Below, in pieces: positions 37,947 to 47,028 of a stretch of 64,000 nucleotides of DNA. This DNA is from Pannonibacter indicus. Lineage in GTDB: Bacteria; Pseudomonadota; Alphaproteobacteria; Rhizobiales; Stappiaceae. The notes below the pieces were generated by a model that searched no databases, had not been told where the DNA came from, and was given only the letters and a program-made list of their open reading frames with translations. The DNA lies in assembly GCF_001418225.1 (NCBI RefSeq), contig NZ_LIPT01000002.1, forward strand, positions 186,001 through 250,000. Reading direction: 5' to 3'. The position numbers and the translations under genes were made by a program. The number at the start of each line of letters is the position of its first letter. Position 1 is the stretch's first letter.

Positions 37947-37998
37947 GTGTCTGGTCTTGTGCCCTTGTGCCGGAATGGATGCGAGGCGTCAGTGCCTC

Positions 37999-39933
37999 TC
38001 AGCCCCCCATGCCAATCTTCTTTGCCTTTTCGGTGTCAAACCACCAGGTCGATTCCACCGGAAAATCATAATACGGCGGCTCATCGGGATAGCCGAACAC
38101 ATCCCAGATTGCCACCGTGTGAACAGGCTTGAACCAGTGCGGCACCCAGTAATGCCCGGCCCGCAGAACCCGGTCGAGCGCCCGCGCGGCGATGTTCATC
38201 TCCTCGCGGGTGGCTGCGCCGATGGCCTTTTCAAGCAGCGCATCGATGACCGGGCTGCTGATGCCGGCCAGATTGTAGCTGCCATTGGTCGTGGCGGCCC
38301 GGCTGCCCCAGAAACTGCGGACCGATTCGCCCAGCGTCGGCGACAGCGAAAACCGGCGGCTCGTCATCTCGAAGTCGAAGCTGTTCAACCGCGACTCATA
38401 CTGCGCCGGATCGACAACGCGGGACGTTGCCGCGATGCCGAGGCGGCGCAAGTTGGTGATGAAGGGCTGGACCACACGGTCAAAACTGGAGGAATTGTCG
38501 AGGAATTCGATGGTGAAGGGCCTGCCATCCACATCCAGCAGCGTGCCGCCATCCCGCTTCAGCCCGGCTTCGGCCAGAAGGCCGGCGGCACGGCGCAGCA
38601 GGTTACGGTCATTGCCTGACGCATCGGAGACCGGCGCCACGACGGCTTCCTCAAAAACGGTTTCCGGCAGATCAGCACGGAAAGGCTCCAGCAGCGCCAG
38701 TTCCTCCGCCGAAGGCGTGCCTTCGGCCATCATCTCCGTCTTCTGGAAGAAGGACTGGGTGCGGGTATAGGCGCCGTGGAAGAGGTTCTGGTTCGACCAT
38801 TCGAAGTCGAAGGCAAATCCAATCGCCTCACGCACGCGCGGATCGGCAAATTTCGGCAGGCGGGTGTTGAAGAACCAGCCCTGTGCCCCGCTCGGCCGGT
38901 TGTCGGGAAATTCCTTCTTCACCACCCGGCCGTCCTGCACAGCGGGGAAGTTGTATTCGGTCGCCCAGGTTCTGGCGGTGAATTCCTCCTGGAAGGTCAT
39001 CACGCCCTTCTTGAAGGCCTCGAAGGCGACCTGACGCTCCCGGAAGAACTCCAGCCGGATCACGTCGAAATTGCCCTGTCCCACGCTGACGGGCAGGTCC
39101 TTGGCCCACCAGTCCTTCACCCGCTCATATTCGATGAAACGGCCGACTTCGTAGCGGCCCACCTTGTAGGGGCCGGAGGCAAGCGGAGGCGTCAGCGTCG
39201 ACTGGGTGAAGTCGTAGGCCGTGTAGTAGCGCTTGGAAAAGACCGGCAGGCCGGCCACGGTCAGGGGCAGCTGGCGGCTGTGATTGCCGGAGAGGATCAC
39301 CTCCACCCGCGACACATCCAGCGCATTGGCGGAGGTGAACTCCTGCAGCATCTGGACGAGCAGCGGATGGCCCTTCTCCTTCAGTAGATTGAAGGAAAAG
39401 GCCACATCTTCCGCCGTCAGGCGCGAGCCGTCGTGGAACACGGCTTCGGGCCGCAGATGGAAAACATAGCGGTTGCCGTCATCCAGAATTTCCACGCCCG
39501 AAGCGAGCAAGCCATAGACCGCATCCGGCTCGTCCAGCGCCCGGGTCATCAGCGTGTCGAAGCACATTTCCATGCGCGGCGGCGCATCACCCTTGAGGAT
39601 GAAGGTGTTGAAGGTGTTGAAGGTCTGCGGGTTCTGGTTGAAGGCCCAGCTCGGCGGCGTGAAAACGATCCGCCCGCCCTTCGGCGCATCCCGGTTCACA
39701 TAATCAAATGCAGTGAAATCAGGCGCATATTTCAGATCACCAAAGACCGACAGGCCGTGGCGCAAATCCGGCCTTGCCGCCGCTTCCGCTGCTGCAGTGG
39801 CCGCAGCATCGGCTGCCGCAGGACTTGTCCCCTGCGCAAGGGCCGAAGCGCCCCAGGGCAGGACACCGAGCGCGGATGCCGAAGCGCCCAGCTTGAGAAC
39901 GGAACGGCGGGAAAGGGTGTCATGCCGGTTCAT
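37999..39933 (-). CDS. YejA-like extracellular solute-binding protein, second of a tandem pair
   Basis: 644 residues, SBP family 5 (peptide/nickel type). A twin-arginine signal is visible: SRRSVLKLGASASALGVLPW. The mature protein has GLSVFGDLKYAPDFTAFDYV, DAPKGGRIVF and the C-terminal YWVPHWFKPVHTVAIWDVFG typical of YejA. Its start overlaps the first binding-protein gene by ATGA. Export by Tat suggests that it folds in the cytoplasm, unlike its Sec-exported neighbour. Ligand: probably oligopeptides. Confidence 0.9.
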   Translation of the reverse strand: MNRHDTLSRRSVLKLGASASALGVLPWGASALAQGTSPAAADAAATAAAEAAARPDLRHGLSVFGDLKYAPDFTAFDYVNRDAPKGGRIVFTPPSWAFNQNPQTFNTFNTFILKGDAPPRMEMCFDTLMTRALDEPDAVYGLLASGVEILDDGNRYVFHLRPEAVFHDGSRLTAEDVAFSFNLLKEKGHPLLVQMLQEFTSANALDVSRVEVILSGNHSRQLPLTVAGLPVFSKRYYTAYDFTQSTLTPPLASGPYKVGRYEVGRFIEYERVKDWWAKDLPVSVGQGNFDVIRLEFFRERQVAFEAFKKGVMTFQEEFTARTWATEYNFPAVQDGRVVKKEFPDNRPSGAQGWFFNTRLPKFADPRVREAIGFAFDFEWSNQNLFHGAYTRTQSFFQKTEMMAEGTPSAEELALLEPFRADLPETVFEEAVVAPVSDASGNDRNLLRRAAGLLAEAGLKRDGGTLLDVDGRPFTIEFLDNSSSFDRVVQPFITNLRRLGIAATSRVVDPAQYESRLNSFDFEMTSRRFSLSPTLGESVRSFWGSRAATTNGSYNLAGISSPVIDALLEKAIGAATREEMNIAARALDRVLRAGHYWVPHWFKPVHTVAIWDVFGYPDEPPYYDFPVESTWWFDTEKAKKIGMGG

Positions 39934-41810
39934 CGCGCACCTCCCGTCTTGGCTGCCAGGCTGGCGTCATACCACCAGATCGTTGGGAACCCGTAGGTAA
40001 ACTCTGGCATGTTGTCCGGATGGCCGAAGCGGTTCCAGCGGGCCGTGCGGTCCACGTCAGCGTAGAATTGCGGGATCACGTAGTGGTTCCAGAGCAGCAC
40101 CCGGTCCAGCGCCCGTGTGGCGGCCACCAGCTCTTCGCGGTCCTTGGCGAAAATGACCCTGTCGATGAGCTTGTCGACGGCCGGGTTCCGGATGCCGGCG
40201 TAATTCTGCGAATTCTCGCGGTCAGCCGCTTCCGATCCCCACATGTTGCGCTGCTCGTTGCCCGGTGACAGGGACTGCCCCCAAACCAGCGTCGTCATCT
40301 CGAAATCGCGGCTGTTCACGCGGTTGATGTACTGGGGCATGTCAACGACCCGCAAGGTCATCGTGATGCCGATGTCCCGCAGATTCTGCTGATAGGGCAG
40401 CAGCGTGCGCTCCGCGCCCTGGTCGAAATAGAGCATCTCAAAGGAGAGCGGAGTGCCCTGTGCATCCACCATCCTGCCGTTCTGAAGGCTGTAGCCTGCC
40501 TCGCGCAGCAGTTTCACCGCCTCGCGCAGGTTGGCACGCGCCTTTTCAGAAGAGCCCCCGACCGGGTTGACATAGGGCGTGGTGAAGACCTCCGGCGGCA
40601 CCTCGTCGCGCACGGTTTCGAGAATCTCCAGCTCCTTGCCCTCGGGCAGGCCCTTGGCTTCCAGTTCATCGGTGCCGGCGAAATAGGAGTTGATCCGCTT
40701 GTTCAACCCGCCGGAGATGATGGTGTTGCTGGTTTCGAAGTCATAGGCGTAGTTCAGCGCCAGGCGGACGCGCGGATCCTGGAACTTCTTCAGCCGCAGG
40801 TTCGGCACGAAGGCCTGCATCCGGCCCGAACCGTGGTCAATGAACTCCTCTTTCACCACGCGGCCATCGCGCACAGCCGGAAAGTCATAGTTCTTCAGCC
40901 AGGCGCTGGCGCTGTTCTCTACGTGGAAGTCGTACTGGCCGCCCTTGAAAGCCTCGAAGGCAACCGTGCGGTCGAGGAAGGAAATGTAGCGGACTTCATC
41001 GAAATTGTTGGTGCCTGCCCGGATCGGCAGGTCTTCCCCCCAGTAATCCTGGACACGCTCATAGACAACTTCGCGGTTGGCGACGAAGCTCTTCATCCGG
41101 TAAGGACCTGAGCCAAGCGGCGGCTCAAGCGTGGTGCGGGAAATGTCGCGCTTGTTGCCTCGCGCGTCCGTGCCTTCCCACCAGTGCTTCGGCAAGACGA
41201 GGATCTGGCCGACCGTATGCGGCAGTTCGCGGTTGCCGGCAGAGGCAAAGCTGAAGCGGATGACGCCGCCCGGCAGTTCCTCCGCCTTGCTCACGTCCTT
41301 GTAGTAGAACTTCTGCTGCGGGCTGAGTTCGATCGCCTTTTCAAAGGACCAGATCACATCCTGCGCCGTGATGGGCGTGCCGTCCTGCCAGCGGGCCTTG
41401 GGGTTGAGCCGGTACTCGACCCAGGAATAATCGTCAGGATAGCGCATGGCTTCGGCAATGACGCCATACATCGAGCTGATGTCATACTCGTCGAGCGAGG
41501 ATTCCATCAGGCTTTCGTAGATGAGGCCAAGGCCCGGCGCGAGATTGCCGCGCGGGGCGAGCACGTTGAAATTGTCGAAGCCGCCGATGGAAGACAGTTT
41601 GACCGTACCGCCCTTTGGGGCGTCCGGATTGACATAGTTGAAGTGGGTGGCATCCGCCCCGTAGCGCGGTTCACCGGTGAGTGCCGTGGCGTGGCGCCAT
41701 TGCGGCTCCTCTGCAGCCCTTGCCTGCCCCCCGCTCATTTGCCAGCAAGCCATGGTCATGACCGCCGCTGTCATCAATGCAGGGAAGGAAGCCTTGCGGG
41801 CTAGCGTCAT
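39930..41810 (-). CDS. yejA: YejA-like extracellular solute-binding protein, first of a tandem pair
   Basis: 626 residues with a Sec signal (ASFPALMTAAVMTMACWQMS...ARA). Same family-5 architecture as the next gene: GEPRYGADATHFNYVNPDA, APKGGTVKLSSIGGFDNFN, RTARWNRFGHPDN. Start at 41810, with AGGAG 9 bases upstream; longer frames give no signal peptide. Head gene of the transport operon. The two paralogues are clearly divergent, consistent with an old duplication and different peptide preferences. Confidence 0.9.
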   Translation of the reverse strand: MTLARKASFPALMTAAVMTMACWQMSGGQARAAEEPQWRHATALTGEPRYGADATHFNYVNPDAPKGGTVKLSSIGGFDNFNVLAPRGNLAPGLGLIYESLMESSLDEYDISSMYGVIAEAMRYPDDYSWVEYRLNPKARWQDGTPITAQDVIWSFEKAIELSPQQKFYYKDVSKAEELPGGVIRFSFASAGNRELPHTVGQILVLPKHWWEGTDARGNKRDISRTTLEPPLGSGPYRMKSFVANREVVYERVQDYWGEDLPIRAGTNNFDEVRYISFLDRTVAFEAFKGGQYDFHVENSASAWLKNYDFPAVRDGRVVKEEFIDHGSGRMQAFVPNLRLKKFQDPRVRLALNYAYDFETSNTIISGGLNKRINSYFAGTDELEAKGLPEGKELEILETVRDEVPPEVFTTPYVNPVGGSSEKARANLREAVKLLREAGYSLQNGRMVDAQGTPLSFEMLYFDQGAERTLLPYQQNLRDIGITMTLRVVDMPQYINRVNSRDFEMTTLVWGQSLSPGNEQRNMWGSEAADRENSQNYAGIRNPAVDKLIDRVIFAKDREELVAATRALDRVLLWNHYVIPQFYADVDRTARWNRFGHPDNMPEFTYGFPTIWWYDASLAAKTGGAR

Positions 41811-42012
41811 CAACTGTTCTCCTGTCCAGCGGTCCGCCGGCCAGCCGTCCATGATGGATACAGCCTGCCGCGGGCTCAAATCAGCCGCCACCACCGCTAT
41901 AGTAAAAGGCGATGTGCCGTGCCGTCACCGGGTAAAACGGGAGATGACAGAAATTTAACCGGCAGTGCCCGCCGGACACGGAAGCGCAAGTCCGGGGAAC
42001 CGGAAATCTGCG

Positions 42013-42042
42013 CAAACAAAAACCGCACAAACAAAAACCGCG
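42013..42042. repeat. tandem 15-bp duplication at the cycM terminator
   Basis: CAAACAAAAACCGCA followed directly by CAAACAAAAACCGCG (14 of 15 identical). The unit covers the U-tract side of the cycM terminator, so the terminator tail exists twice. Confidence 0.7.
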
Positions 42043-42059
42043 CCCTGGGGGGCGCGGTT
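42036..42059 (-). terminator. intrinsic terminator after cycM
   Basis: AACCGCGCCC/GGGCGCGGTT with a 4-base loop, then TTTGTTTG on the minus strand, 25 bases after the cycM stop. Confidence 0.9.
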
Positions 42060-42084
42060 CCTGCGTTTTCTGTGCCGTGCAGCT

Positions 42085-42630
42085 TTACTGCGGCAGCGGA
42101 GCCGGATTGTCCGACAGGCTGTTCAGGTAAACCAGCATGGAAGCGCGCTCCTCTGCACGCTTGAGACCGGCAAAACCCATAGCCGTGCCAGGCATGTGGC
42201 CGCGCGGGTTCTCGATGAAAGCATCCAGCTCTTCGATGGTCCAGACCGGATGGGTCTCGCCATAAGCCTTCATCGCTGCGGAATAGGCGAAGCCCTCATG
42301 CGCACCCGGAGCACGGCCGACGATGCCCCACAGATCCGGGCCAACCTTGTTCGGGCCGCCCTTTTCAAAGCTGTGGCAGGCAGCGCACTTCTTCGAGGCC
42401 TTTTCACCATCAGCCACGGAGGCTGCAGCCAGCAGCTGCGGCAGCGGAACGGCCTCGACGGCAGCAGGCGCAGCCTCGCCCGAAGCGGCCTCAGCCACTT
42501 CGATTTCATACCCGGGCTTCTCCGGCACCTTGGTCTCAAAAATCACATCAGAGACGATGCCCACGCCCATCGTCAGAAGAAGCACCATCAAAACCGCTCC
42601 CGCGGCCTTGTTCAGCTCGAAGGAATCCAT
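42085..42630 (-). CDS. cycM: membrane-anchored cytochrome c (CycM/c552-type)
   Basis: 181 residues. An uncleaved N-terminal helix (AAGAVLMVLLLTMGVGIVSDV), an Ala/Glu-rich linker (about 45-70), and a class I cytochrome c domain with CAACH and the Met ligand in GTAMGFAGLK. CycM carries electrons from the bc1 complex to an aa3 or other terminal oxidase in rhizobia. It could also feed the c-haem oxidase subunit at 1950-3404, but nothing in the sequence shows this. Divergent from kdsB. Confidence 0.92.
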   Translation of the reverse strand: MDSFELNKAAGAVLMVLLLTMGVGIVSDVIFETKVPEKPGYEIEVAEAASGEAAPAAVEAVPLPQLLAAASVADGEKASKKCAACHSFEKGGPNKVGPDLWGIVGRAPGAHEGFAYSAAMKAYGETHPVWTIEELDAFIENPRGHMPGTAMGFAGLKRAEERASMLVYLNSLSDNPAPLPQ

Positions 42631-42828
42631 CAGGTCTGGCTCCAGATTAACGCGTCCATGGCCCGCACCCCCAGAGGCGGAACCATAATCTGCTCCATGA
42701 ATTTGGGCTGGAAACTACAAATTTTTTGACGCCGCTGTCCATAGGTATAAAAGTCCCGGCACAAGGAAATTGGGCCTTCTACGCATTAAGACGCAGAAGT
42801 GGAGGCCCGGCAGCACCCGGAGCAAGGC

Positions 42829-43563
42829 GTGACATCGGCACTTGTTATTATACCTTCGCGTCTGGCAGCGACTCGTTTGCCGGAAAAACCCCTTGCAGAC
42901 ATAGCTGGCAAACCCATGATCGTGCGGGTTCTGGAGCAGGCTCTGGCCGTCGATATCGGCCCGGTGGCGGTTGCCTGCGATGACAGGCGCATCTTCGAGG
43001 CCGTCCGCGATCACGGCGGTCATGCCGTGATGACCAGCCCCGATCACCAGTCCGGCTCGGACCGCATCCAGGAAGCGGCGAACATTCTCGATCCGGAGCG
43101 CAAGTTCGATGTGGTGCTGAACCTGCAGGGGGATGTGCCGCTGATTGCCCCGGAAGCGGCCCGCGCCGCCTTCCTGCCGCTGGCCGATCCGTCCGTGGAC
43201 ATCGGCACCATCATGACGGAAATCCGCACCGAAGAGGGCCGCAACAACCCGGCCTTCGTGAAGGCCGTGGTGACGCCTTTGGAGGGCGATCGCTTCCGCG
43301 CCCTCTATTTCACCCGTGCCACTGCCCCCACCGGCCCTGGCCCGCTCTACCAGCACATCGGCGTCTATGCCTACCGGCGCAGCGCGCTGGACCGGTTTGT
43401 CTCCCTGCCGCCCTCCGGCCTTGAGCTGCGGGAAAAGCTGGAGCAGCTGCGGGCGCTGGAAGACGGCATGCGAATCGATGTGTGCCTGACGCCGACCGTG
43501 CCCATCGACGTGAACACGCCGGAGGATCTCGATCACGTGCGCAAGCTGTTCGAGGGGCGCTAA
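42829..43563 (+). CDS. kdsB: 3-deoxy-manno-octulosonate cytidylyltransferase
   Basis: 244 residues. It activates KDO with CTP for lipopolysaccharide inner core: IIPSRLAATRLPEKPLADIAGKP is the CTP-binding signature, with QGDVPLIAP and HIGVYAYRRSALDRF typical. GTG 42829 with CGGAG 6 bases upstream is preferred to GTG 42799. Followed by prephenate dehydratase. Confidence 0.95.
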   Translation: MTSALVIIPSRLAATRLPEKPLADIAGKPMIVRVLEQALAVDIGPVAVACDDRRIFEAVRDHGGHAVMTSPDHQSGSDRIQEAANILDPERKFDVVLNLQGDVPLIAPEAARAAFLPLADPSVDIGTIMTEIRTEEGRNNPAFVKAVVTPLEGDRFRALYFTRATAPTGPGPLYQHIGVYAYRRSALDRFVSLPPSGLELREKLEQLRALEDGMRIDVCLTPTVPIDVNTPEDLDHVRKLFEGR

Positions 43564-43640
43564 GCCCCTCTTGCGGCCTTGCCCTCCGGGCACTTCCTCT
43601 TTAATCGCAGAGAGCCTCAAACAGCAGAAAGCGGACGTCC

Positions 43641-44531
43641 ATGTCTGACCGCAAGAAAATCGTGTTCCAGGGCGAGACCGGTGCCAATTCGCACATGGCC
43701 TGCCACAGCGTTTATCCGGATTACCAGGCCATCCCTTGCGCGACGTTCGAGGACTGCTTTACGGCCATGGAATCGGGTGAGGCCGATTTCGGCATGATCC
43801 CGGTGGAGAATTCCATCGCGGGCCGCGTGGCCGACATCCATTACCTGCTGCCGCGCTCCAGCCTGCACATCATCGGCGAATATTTCATGCCGATCCGCTT
43901 CCAGCTGATGGCGCTGAAGGGCGCGACGCTGGACGGGCTGAAGAGCGTGCAGAGCCATGTGATGGCCCTTGGCCAGTGCCGCAAGATCATCCGCGAACTG
44001 GGCCTGAAAGCCATTGTCGGCGCCGACACCGCAGGCTCTGCCCGCCAGATCGCGGAGAGCGGCGACCTGACGGCCTCTGCGCTTGCCCCGGAAATGGCCG
44101 CGGATGTCTATGGTCTTGATATCCTGAAGCGCAATGTGGAGGATGCGGAGCACAACACGACGCGCTTCCTCATTCTCTCGCGCAGCCCGGCACGTGCGGC
44201 CAACAACGGCCAGCCGGTGATCACCACCTTCATCTTCCGCGTCCGCAACGTGCCGGCCGCGCTTTACAAGGCCCTCGGCGGCTTTGCCACGAACGGCGTC
44301 AACATGACCAAGCTGGAGTCCTACCAGCTGGAAGGCCAGTTCTTCGCTTCCATGTTCTATGCCGATATCGAGGGCCATCCGGATGATCCGTCCGTGGCGC
44401 TGGCGCTGGAAGAGCTTGCCTTCTACTGCGCCGAACTGAAGATCCTCGGCGTCTACCGGGCCAGCCCCTTCCGCGAGAAGATCCGCGAGCCCGAGGCCAA
44501 CCGCGCCCTGCGCCCGACCCCTTCCGTCTGA
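43641..44531 (+). CDS. pheA: prephenate dehydratase
   Basis: 296 residues. Converts prephenate to phenylpyruvate. It starts VFQGETGANSHMAC; catalytic and effector motifs include GMIPVENSIAGRV and the invariant NTTRF (Thr-Arg). C-terminal ACT domain (TTFIFRVRNVPAALYKALGG, then KLESYQ) for phenylalanine feedback. No chorismate mutase domain is attached, as usual in alphaproteobacteria. Confidence 0.94.
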   Translation: MSDRKKIVFQGETGANSHMACHSVYPDYQAIPCATFEDCFTAMESGEADFGMIPVENSIAGRVADIHYLLPRSSLHIIGEYFMPIRFQLMALKGATLDGLKSVQSHVMALGQCRKIIRELGLKAIVGADTAGSARQIAESGDLTASALAPEMAADVYGLDILKRNVEDAEHNTTRFLILSRSPARAANNGQPVITTFIFRVRNVPAALYKALGGFATNGVNMTKLESYQLEGQFFASMFYADIEGHPDDPSVALALEELAFYCAELKILGVYRASPFREKIREPEANRALRPTPSV

Positions 44532-44587
44532 TCTCAATCCTTCCGGCCGCGCACTGTCTGCGCGGCCCGGCAACTGTGGACTGCTCT

Positions 44588-45589
44588 ATGACCAAACCGG
44601 CCTTTGATGCCCTGTGCATCGGCAATGCGATCTGCGACGTCTTCGCCCATGTGGAGGAAGATTTCCTCGTGCGGGAGAACCTTGTGAAGGGCTCCATGCG
44701 CCTCATCGACACGGCGGAAGCCTTGCGCCTTTACGAGCGCATGGGCCAGACCGTGCTGATCTCGGGCGGCAGCGCGGGTAACACGGCGGCAGGCATTGCC
44801 TCGCTCGGCGGCAAGCCGGCTTATCTCGGCAAGGTGGCCAATGACGTTCTGGGCGCCAGCTACGCCCATGACATGAAGGGCACGGGCGTGTATTTCGAGA
44901 CGGCTCCGCTGGTGGACGGCGTGCCGACGGCCCGCTCCATGATCCTGATCACGCCGGATGGCGAGCGCACCATGAACACCTATCTGGGGGCCTGTGTCGA
45001 GCTGTCGCCGGCAGACGTGGACCCGGCGGTCGTCGGCGCCTCGGCAGTCACCTACATGGAAGGCTATCTGTGGGACCCCCCCGCTGCCAAGGAGGCTTTC
45101 CTGCAGGCTGCCCGGATCGCCCATGAAAATGGCCGGCTGGTCGCCATCTCCCTGTCCGATTCCTTCTGCGTTGACCGCTTCCGCAGCGAGTTCCAGGGAC
45201 TGCTCCGCGACGGTGTGGTGGACCTGATGTTTGCCAACGAGCACGAGCTGAAGGCACTCTACCAGACCGCCGACATCGATACGGCCATCCGCGCCGCAGC
45301 CGGGAGCTGCAAGCTGACCGCCCTGACCCGCGGCGAGGATGGCGCCATGGCCATTACCCGCGACGAAACCGTGCATGTGCACGCCAACGAGGTGAGCGAG
45401 GTCACCGACCTGACCGGCGCGGGCGATCTCTTCGCCTCCGGCTTCCTCTATGGCCTGGCTCATGATTTCGATCTGGCCACCTCCGCCAGCCTCGGCTGCC
45501 TGTGTGCCTCTGAAGTCATTGCCCACGTAGGCGCCCGCCCGCAGAAAAGCCTCAAGTCCCTCGCCACGGACAGCGGCTTCATGCTCTGA
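44588..45589 (+). CDS. PfkB-family carbohydrate kinase, adenosine kinase type
   Basis: 333 residues. Ribokinase fold with the N-terminal GG pattern SGGSAGNTAAGIASLGGKPA and the C-terminal signature DLTGAGDLFASGFLYG, in which Asp is the base. The motif set is that of bacterial adenosine kinase-like PfkB enzymes common in alphaproteobacteria. It would phosphorylate adenosine or a related nucleoside. ATG 44588 is chosen over GTG 44576. A strong terminator follows. Confidence 0.87.
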   Translation: MTKPAFDALCIGNAICDVFAHVEEDFLVRENLVKGSMRLIDTAEALRLYERMGQTVLISGGSAGNTAAGIASLGGKPAYLGKVANDVLGASYAHDMKGTGVYFETAPLVDGVPTARSMILITPDGERTMNTYLGACVELSPADVDPAVVGASAVTYMEGYLWDPPAAKEAFLQAARIAHENGRLVAISLSDSFCVDRFRSEFQGLLRDGVVDLMFANEHELKALYQTADIDTAIRAAAGSCKLTALTRGEDGAMAITRDETVHVHANEVSEVTDLTGAGDLFASGFLYGLAHDFDLATSASLGCLCASEVIAHVGARPQKSLKSLATDSGFML

Positions 45590-45610
45590 AGTCAAGCGCG
45601 TTTACATGAC

Positions 45611-45650
45611 AAAACACCCGGCGAAGCTTCGCCGGGTGTTTTCTTTTTGT
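45611..45650. terminator. bidirectional intrinsic terminator
   Basis: A perfect 32-base palindrome with arms AAAACACCCGGCGAAG and its complement, flanked by T-runs on the plus strand (TTTTCTTTTT) and A/T on the other. It ends both the kinase gene and the convergent amidohydrolase operon. Confidence 0.93.
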
Positions 45651-45666
45651 GGGATATTGCGCAGCT

Positions 45667-46539
45667 TCAGAGCTTCAGAAGGCGCCTTGCGTTTTCCTTG
45701 AGGATCAGCGGGCGCACGTCGTCGCGGATGTCGATCTGCTCGAAATCGGCGAGCCACCGGTCCGGCGTGATGGCCGGCCAGTCGGAGCCGAACAGCATCT
45801 TGTGCTTCAGGAGGCTGTTTGCATATTTCACCAGGATCGGCGGGAAGTATTTCGGCGACCAGCCGGACATGTCGATGTAGACATTCGGCTTGTGGGTCGC
45901 CACCGACAGCGCCTCTTCCTGCCAGGGGAAGGACGGGTGCGCCAGCACGATGGGCATGCCGGGGAAATCCACCGCCACGTCATCAAGATACATCGGGTTG
46001 GAGTATTTAAGCCGCATGCCCATGCCGCCGCGCATGCCGGCACCCACACCCGTCTGGCCGGTGTGGAACAGGGTGATCGCCCCTTCCTCGGCAATCGCCT
46101 CATAGAGCACATAGGCCGAGCGGTCGTTGGGATAAAAGCCCTGCATGGTGGGGTGGAACTTGAACCCCCGCACGCCGAAGTCGCGCACCAGACGGCGTGC
46201 TTCGCGCGCACCGGCCTTGCCCTTGGCCGGATCGATGGAGGCGAAGGGGATGAGGATGTCGCTGTTTTCGGCGGCGATCCGGGCTACTTCCTCGTTGTCA
46301 TAGCGGCGGAAGCCGGTTTCGCGCTCCGCATCGACGGGGAAGATCACCGCGCCGATCTTGCGCTCGCGGAAATAGTCCGCCGTCTCCTGAACCGTGGGCA
46401 GGTGATTGTGCGACGCCGGATTGCGGAAATACTTGGCCATGCCGGCCTGAAACTCGTCATAGCCGTCATCGCGCGGGCCGCAGCAGGGCTCTTCCGCGTG
46501 GGTGTGAAAGTCGATGGCAATCAGATCGTCGATGTTCAT
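45667..46539 (-). CDS. amidohydrolase-family metal-dependent hydrolase/decarboxylase
   Basis: 290 residues. Amidohydrolase_2 TIM barrel: metal motif IDFHTHAEEP at the N-terminus, GFKFHPTMQGFYPND, VLAHPSFPWQEEAL and the C-terminal Asp in LFGSDWP. Enzymes of this group include aromatic-acid decarboxylases (gamma-resorcylate, 5-carboxyvanillate) and hydrolases. Last gene of a crotonase-marR-amidohydrolase operon opposite feruloyl-CoA synthetase, so a step on the aromatic product is likely. The exact substrate cannot be read. Confidence 0.85.
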   Translation of the reverse strand: MNIDDLIAIDFHTHAEEPCCGPRDDGYDEFQAGMAKYFRNPASHNHLPTVQETADYFRERKIGAVIFPVDAERETGFRRYDNEEVARIAAENSDILIPFASIDPAKGKAGAREARRLVRDFGVRGFKFHPTMQGFYPNDRSAYVLYEAIAEEGAITLFHTGQTGVGAGMRGGMGMRLKYSNPMYLDDVAVDFPGMPIVLAHPSFPWQEEALSVATHKPNVYIDMSGWSPKYFPPILVKYANSLLKHKMLFGSDWPAITPDRWLADFEQIDIRDDVRPLILKENARRLLKL

Positions 46540-47015
46540 GTGGGCCTCCCTTCAATCCCGATGAACTTGCGCAACAGATGCACCAGTTGATCGCGCTCCT
46601 CCGCGGCCAGATTGGCGCCAATTCTTTCCTCGTGGTGGAAGAACCAGCGGCTCGTCCGCTCCACCAGATCCTCACCCTCCGCCGTCAGTGTCAGCTCCAC
46701 TGCACGGCGGTCCTCGTCCGGCACCCGGCGGGAGACAAGCCCTTGATCCTCGAAGGCTCGGATGAGTTTGGTCATATGCGCCCGTTTGATCATCAGCCGG
46801 TTGCCCAGCGCGCTCTGGCGGATGCCCGGATTGCAGAAGATGACCCACAGCACGGAAAATTCGCCCGGCTTCATCATCAATTCGGCGCCATCGGCAAAGA
46901 ACTGCTCGTAGACCTTGAGCTGAGCCATGCGCAGCAGGAAGCCGACGGCGCCATCCAGCTTGCCGATTTCCACCTCACCCTGCTTCGGGCAGATCACGTC
47001 CGCATCCATGGCCAT
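46536..47015 (-). CDS. MarR-family regulator of the aryl-CoA locus
   Basis: 159 residues. Winged-helix MarR protein: helices with KPGEFSVLWVIFCNPGIRQS, recognition part LGNRLMIKRAHMTKLIRAFE, wing VSRRVPDEDRRAVELTLT. Relatives (FerR/CouR) repress hydroxycinnamate catabolism and release on binding the aryl-CoA thioester. It overlaps the amidohydrolase start by ATGA. The palindrome at 47878-47899 is the likely operator. ATG 47009 is an alternative start. Confidence 0.88.
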   Translation of the reverse strand: MAMDADVICPKQGEVEIGKLDGAVGFLLRMAQLKVYEQFFADGAELMMKPGEFSVLWVIFCNPGIRQSALGNRLMIKRAHMTKLIRAFEDQGLVSRRVPDEDRRAVELTLTAEGEDLVERTSRWFFHHEERIGANLAAEERDQLVHLLRKFIGIEGRPT

Positions 47016-47028
47016 GATGGCATCTCCT

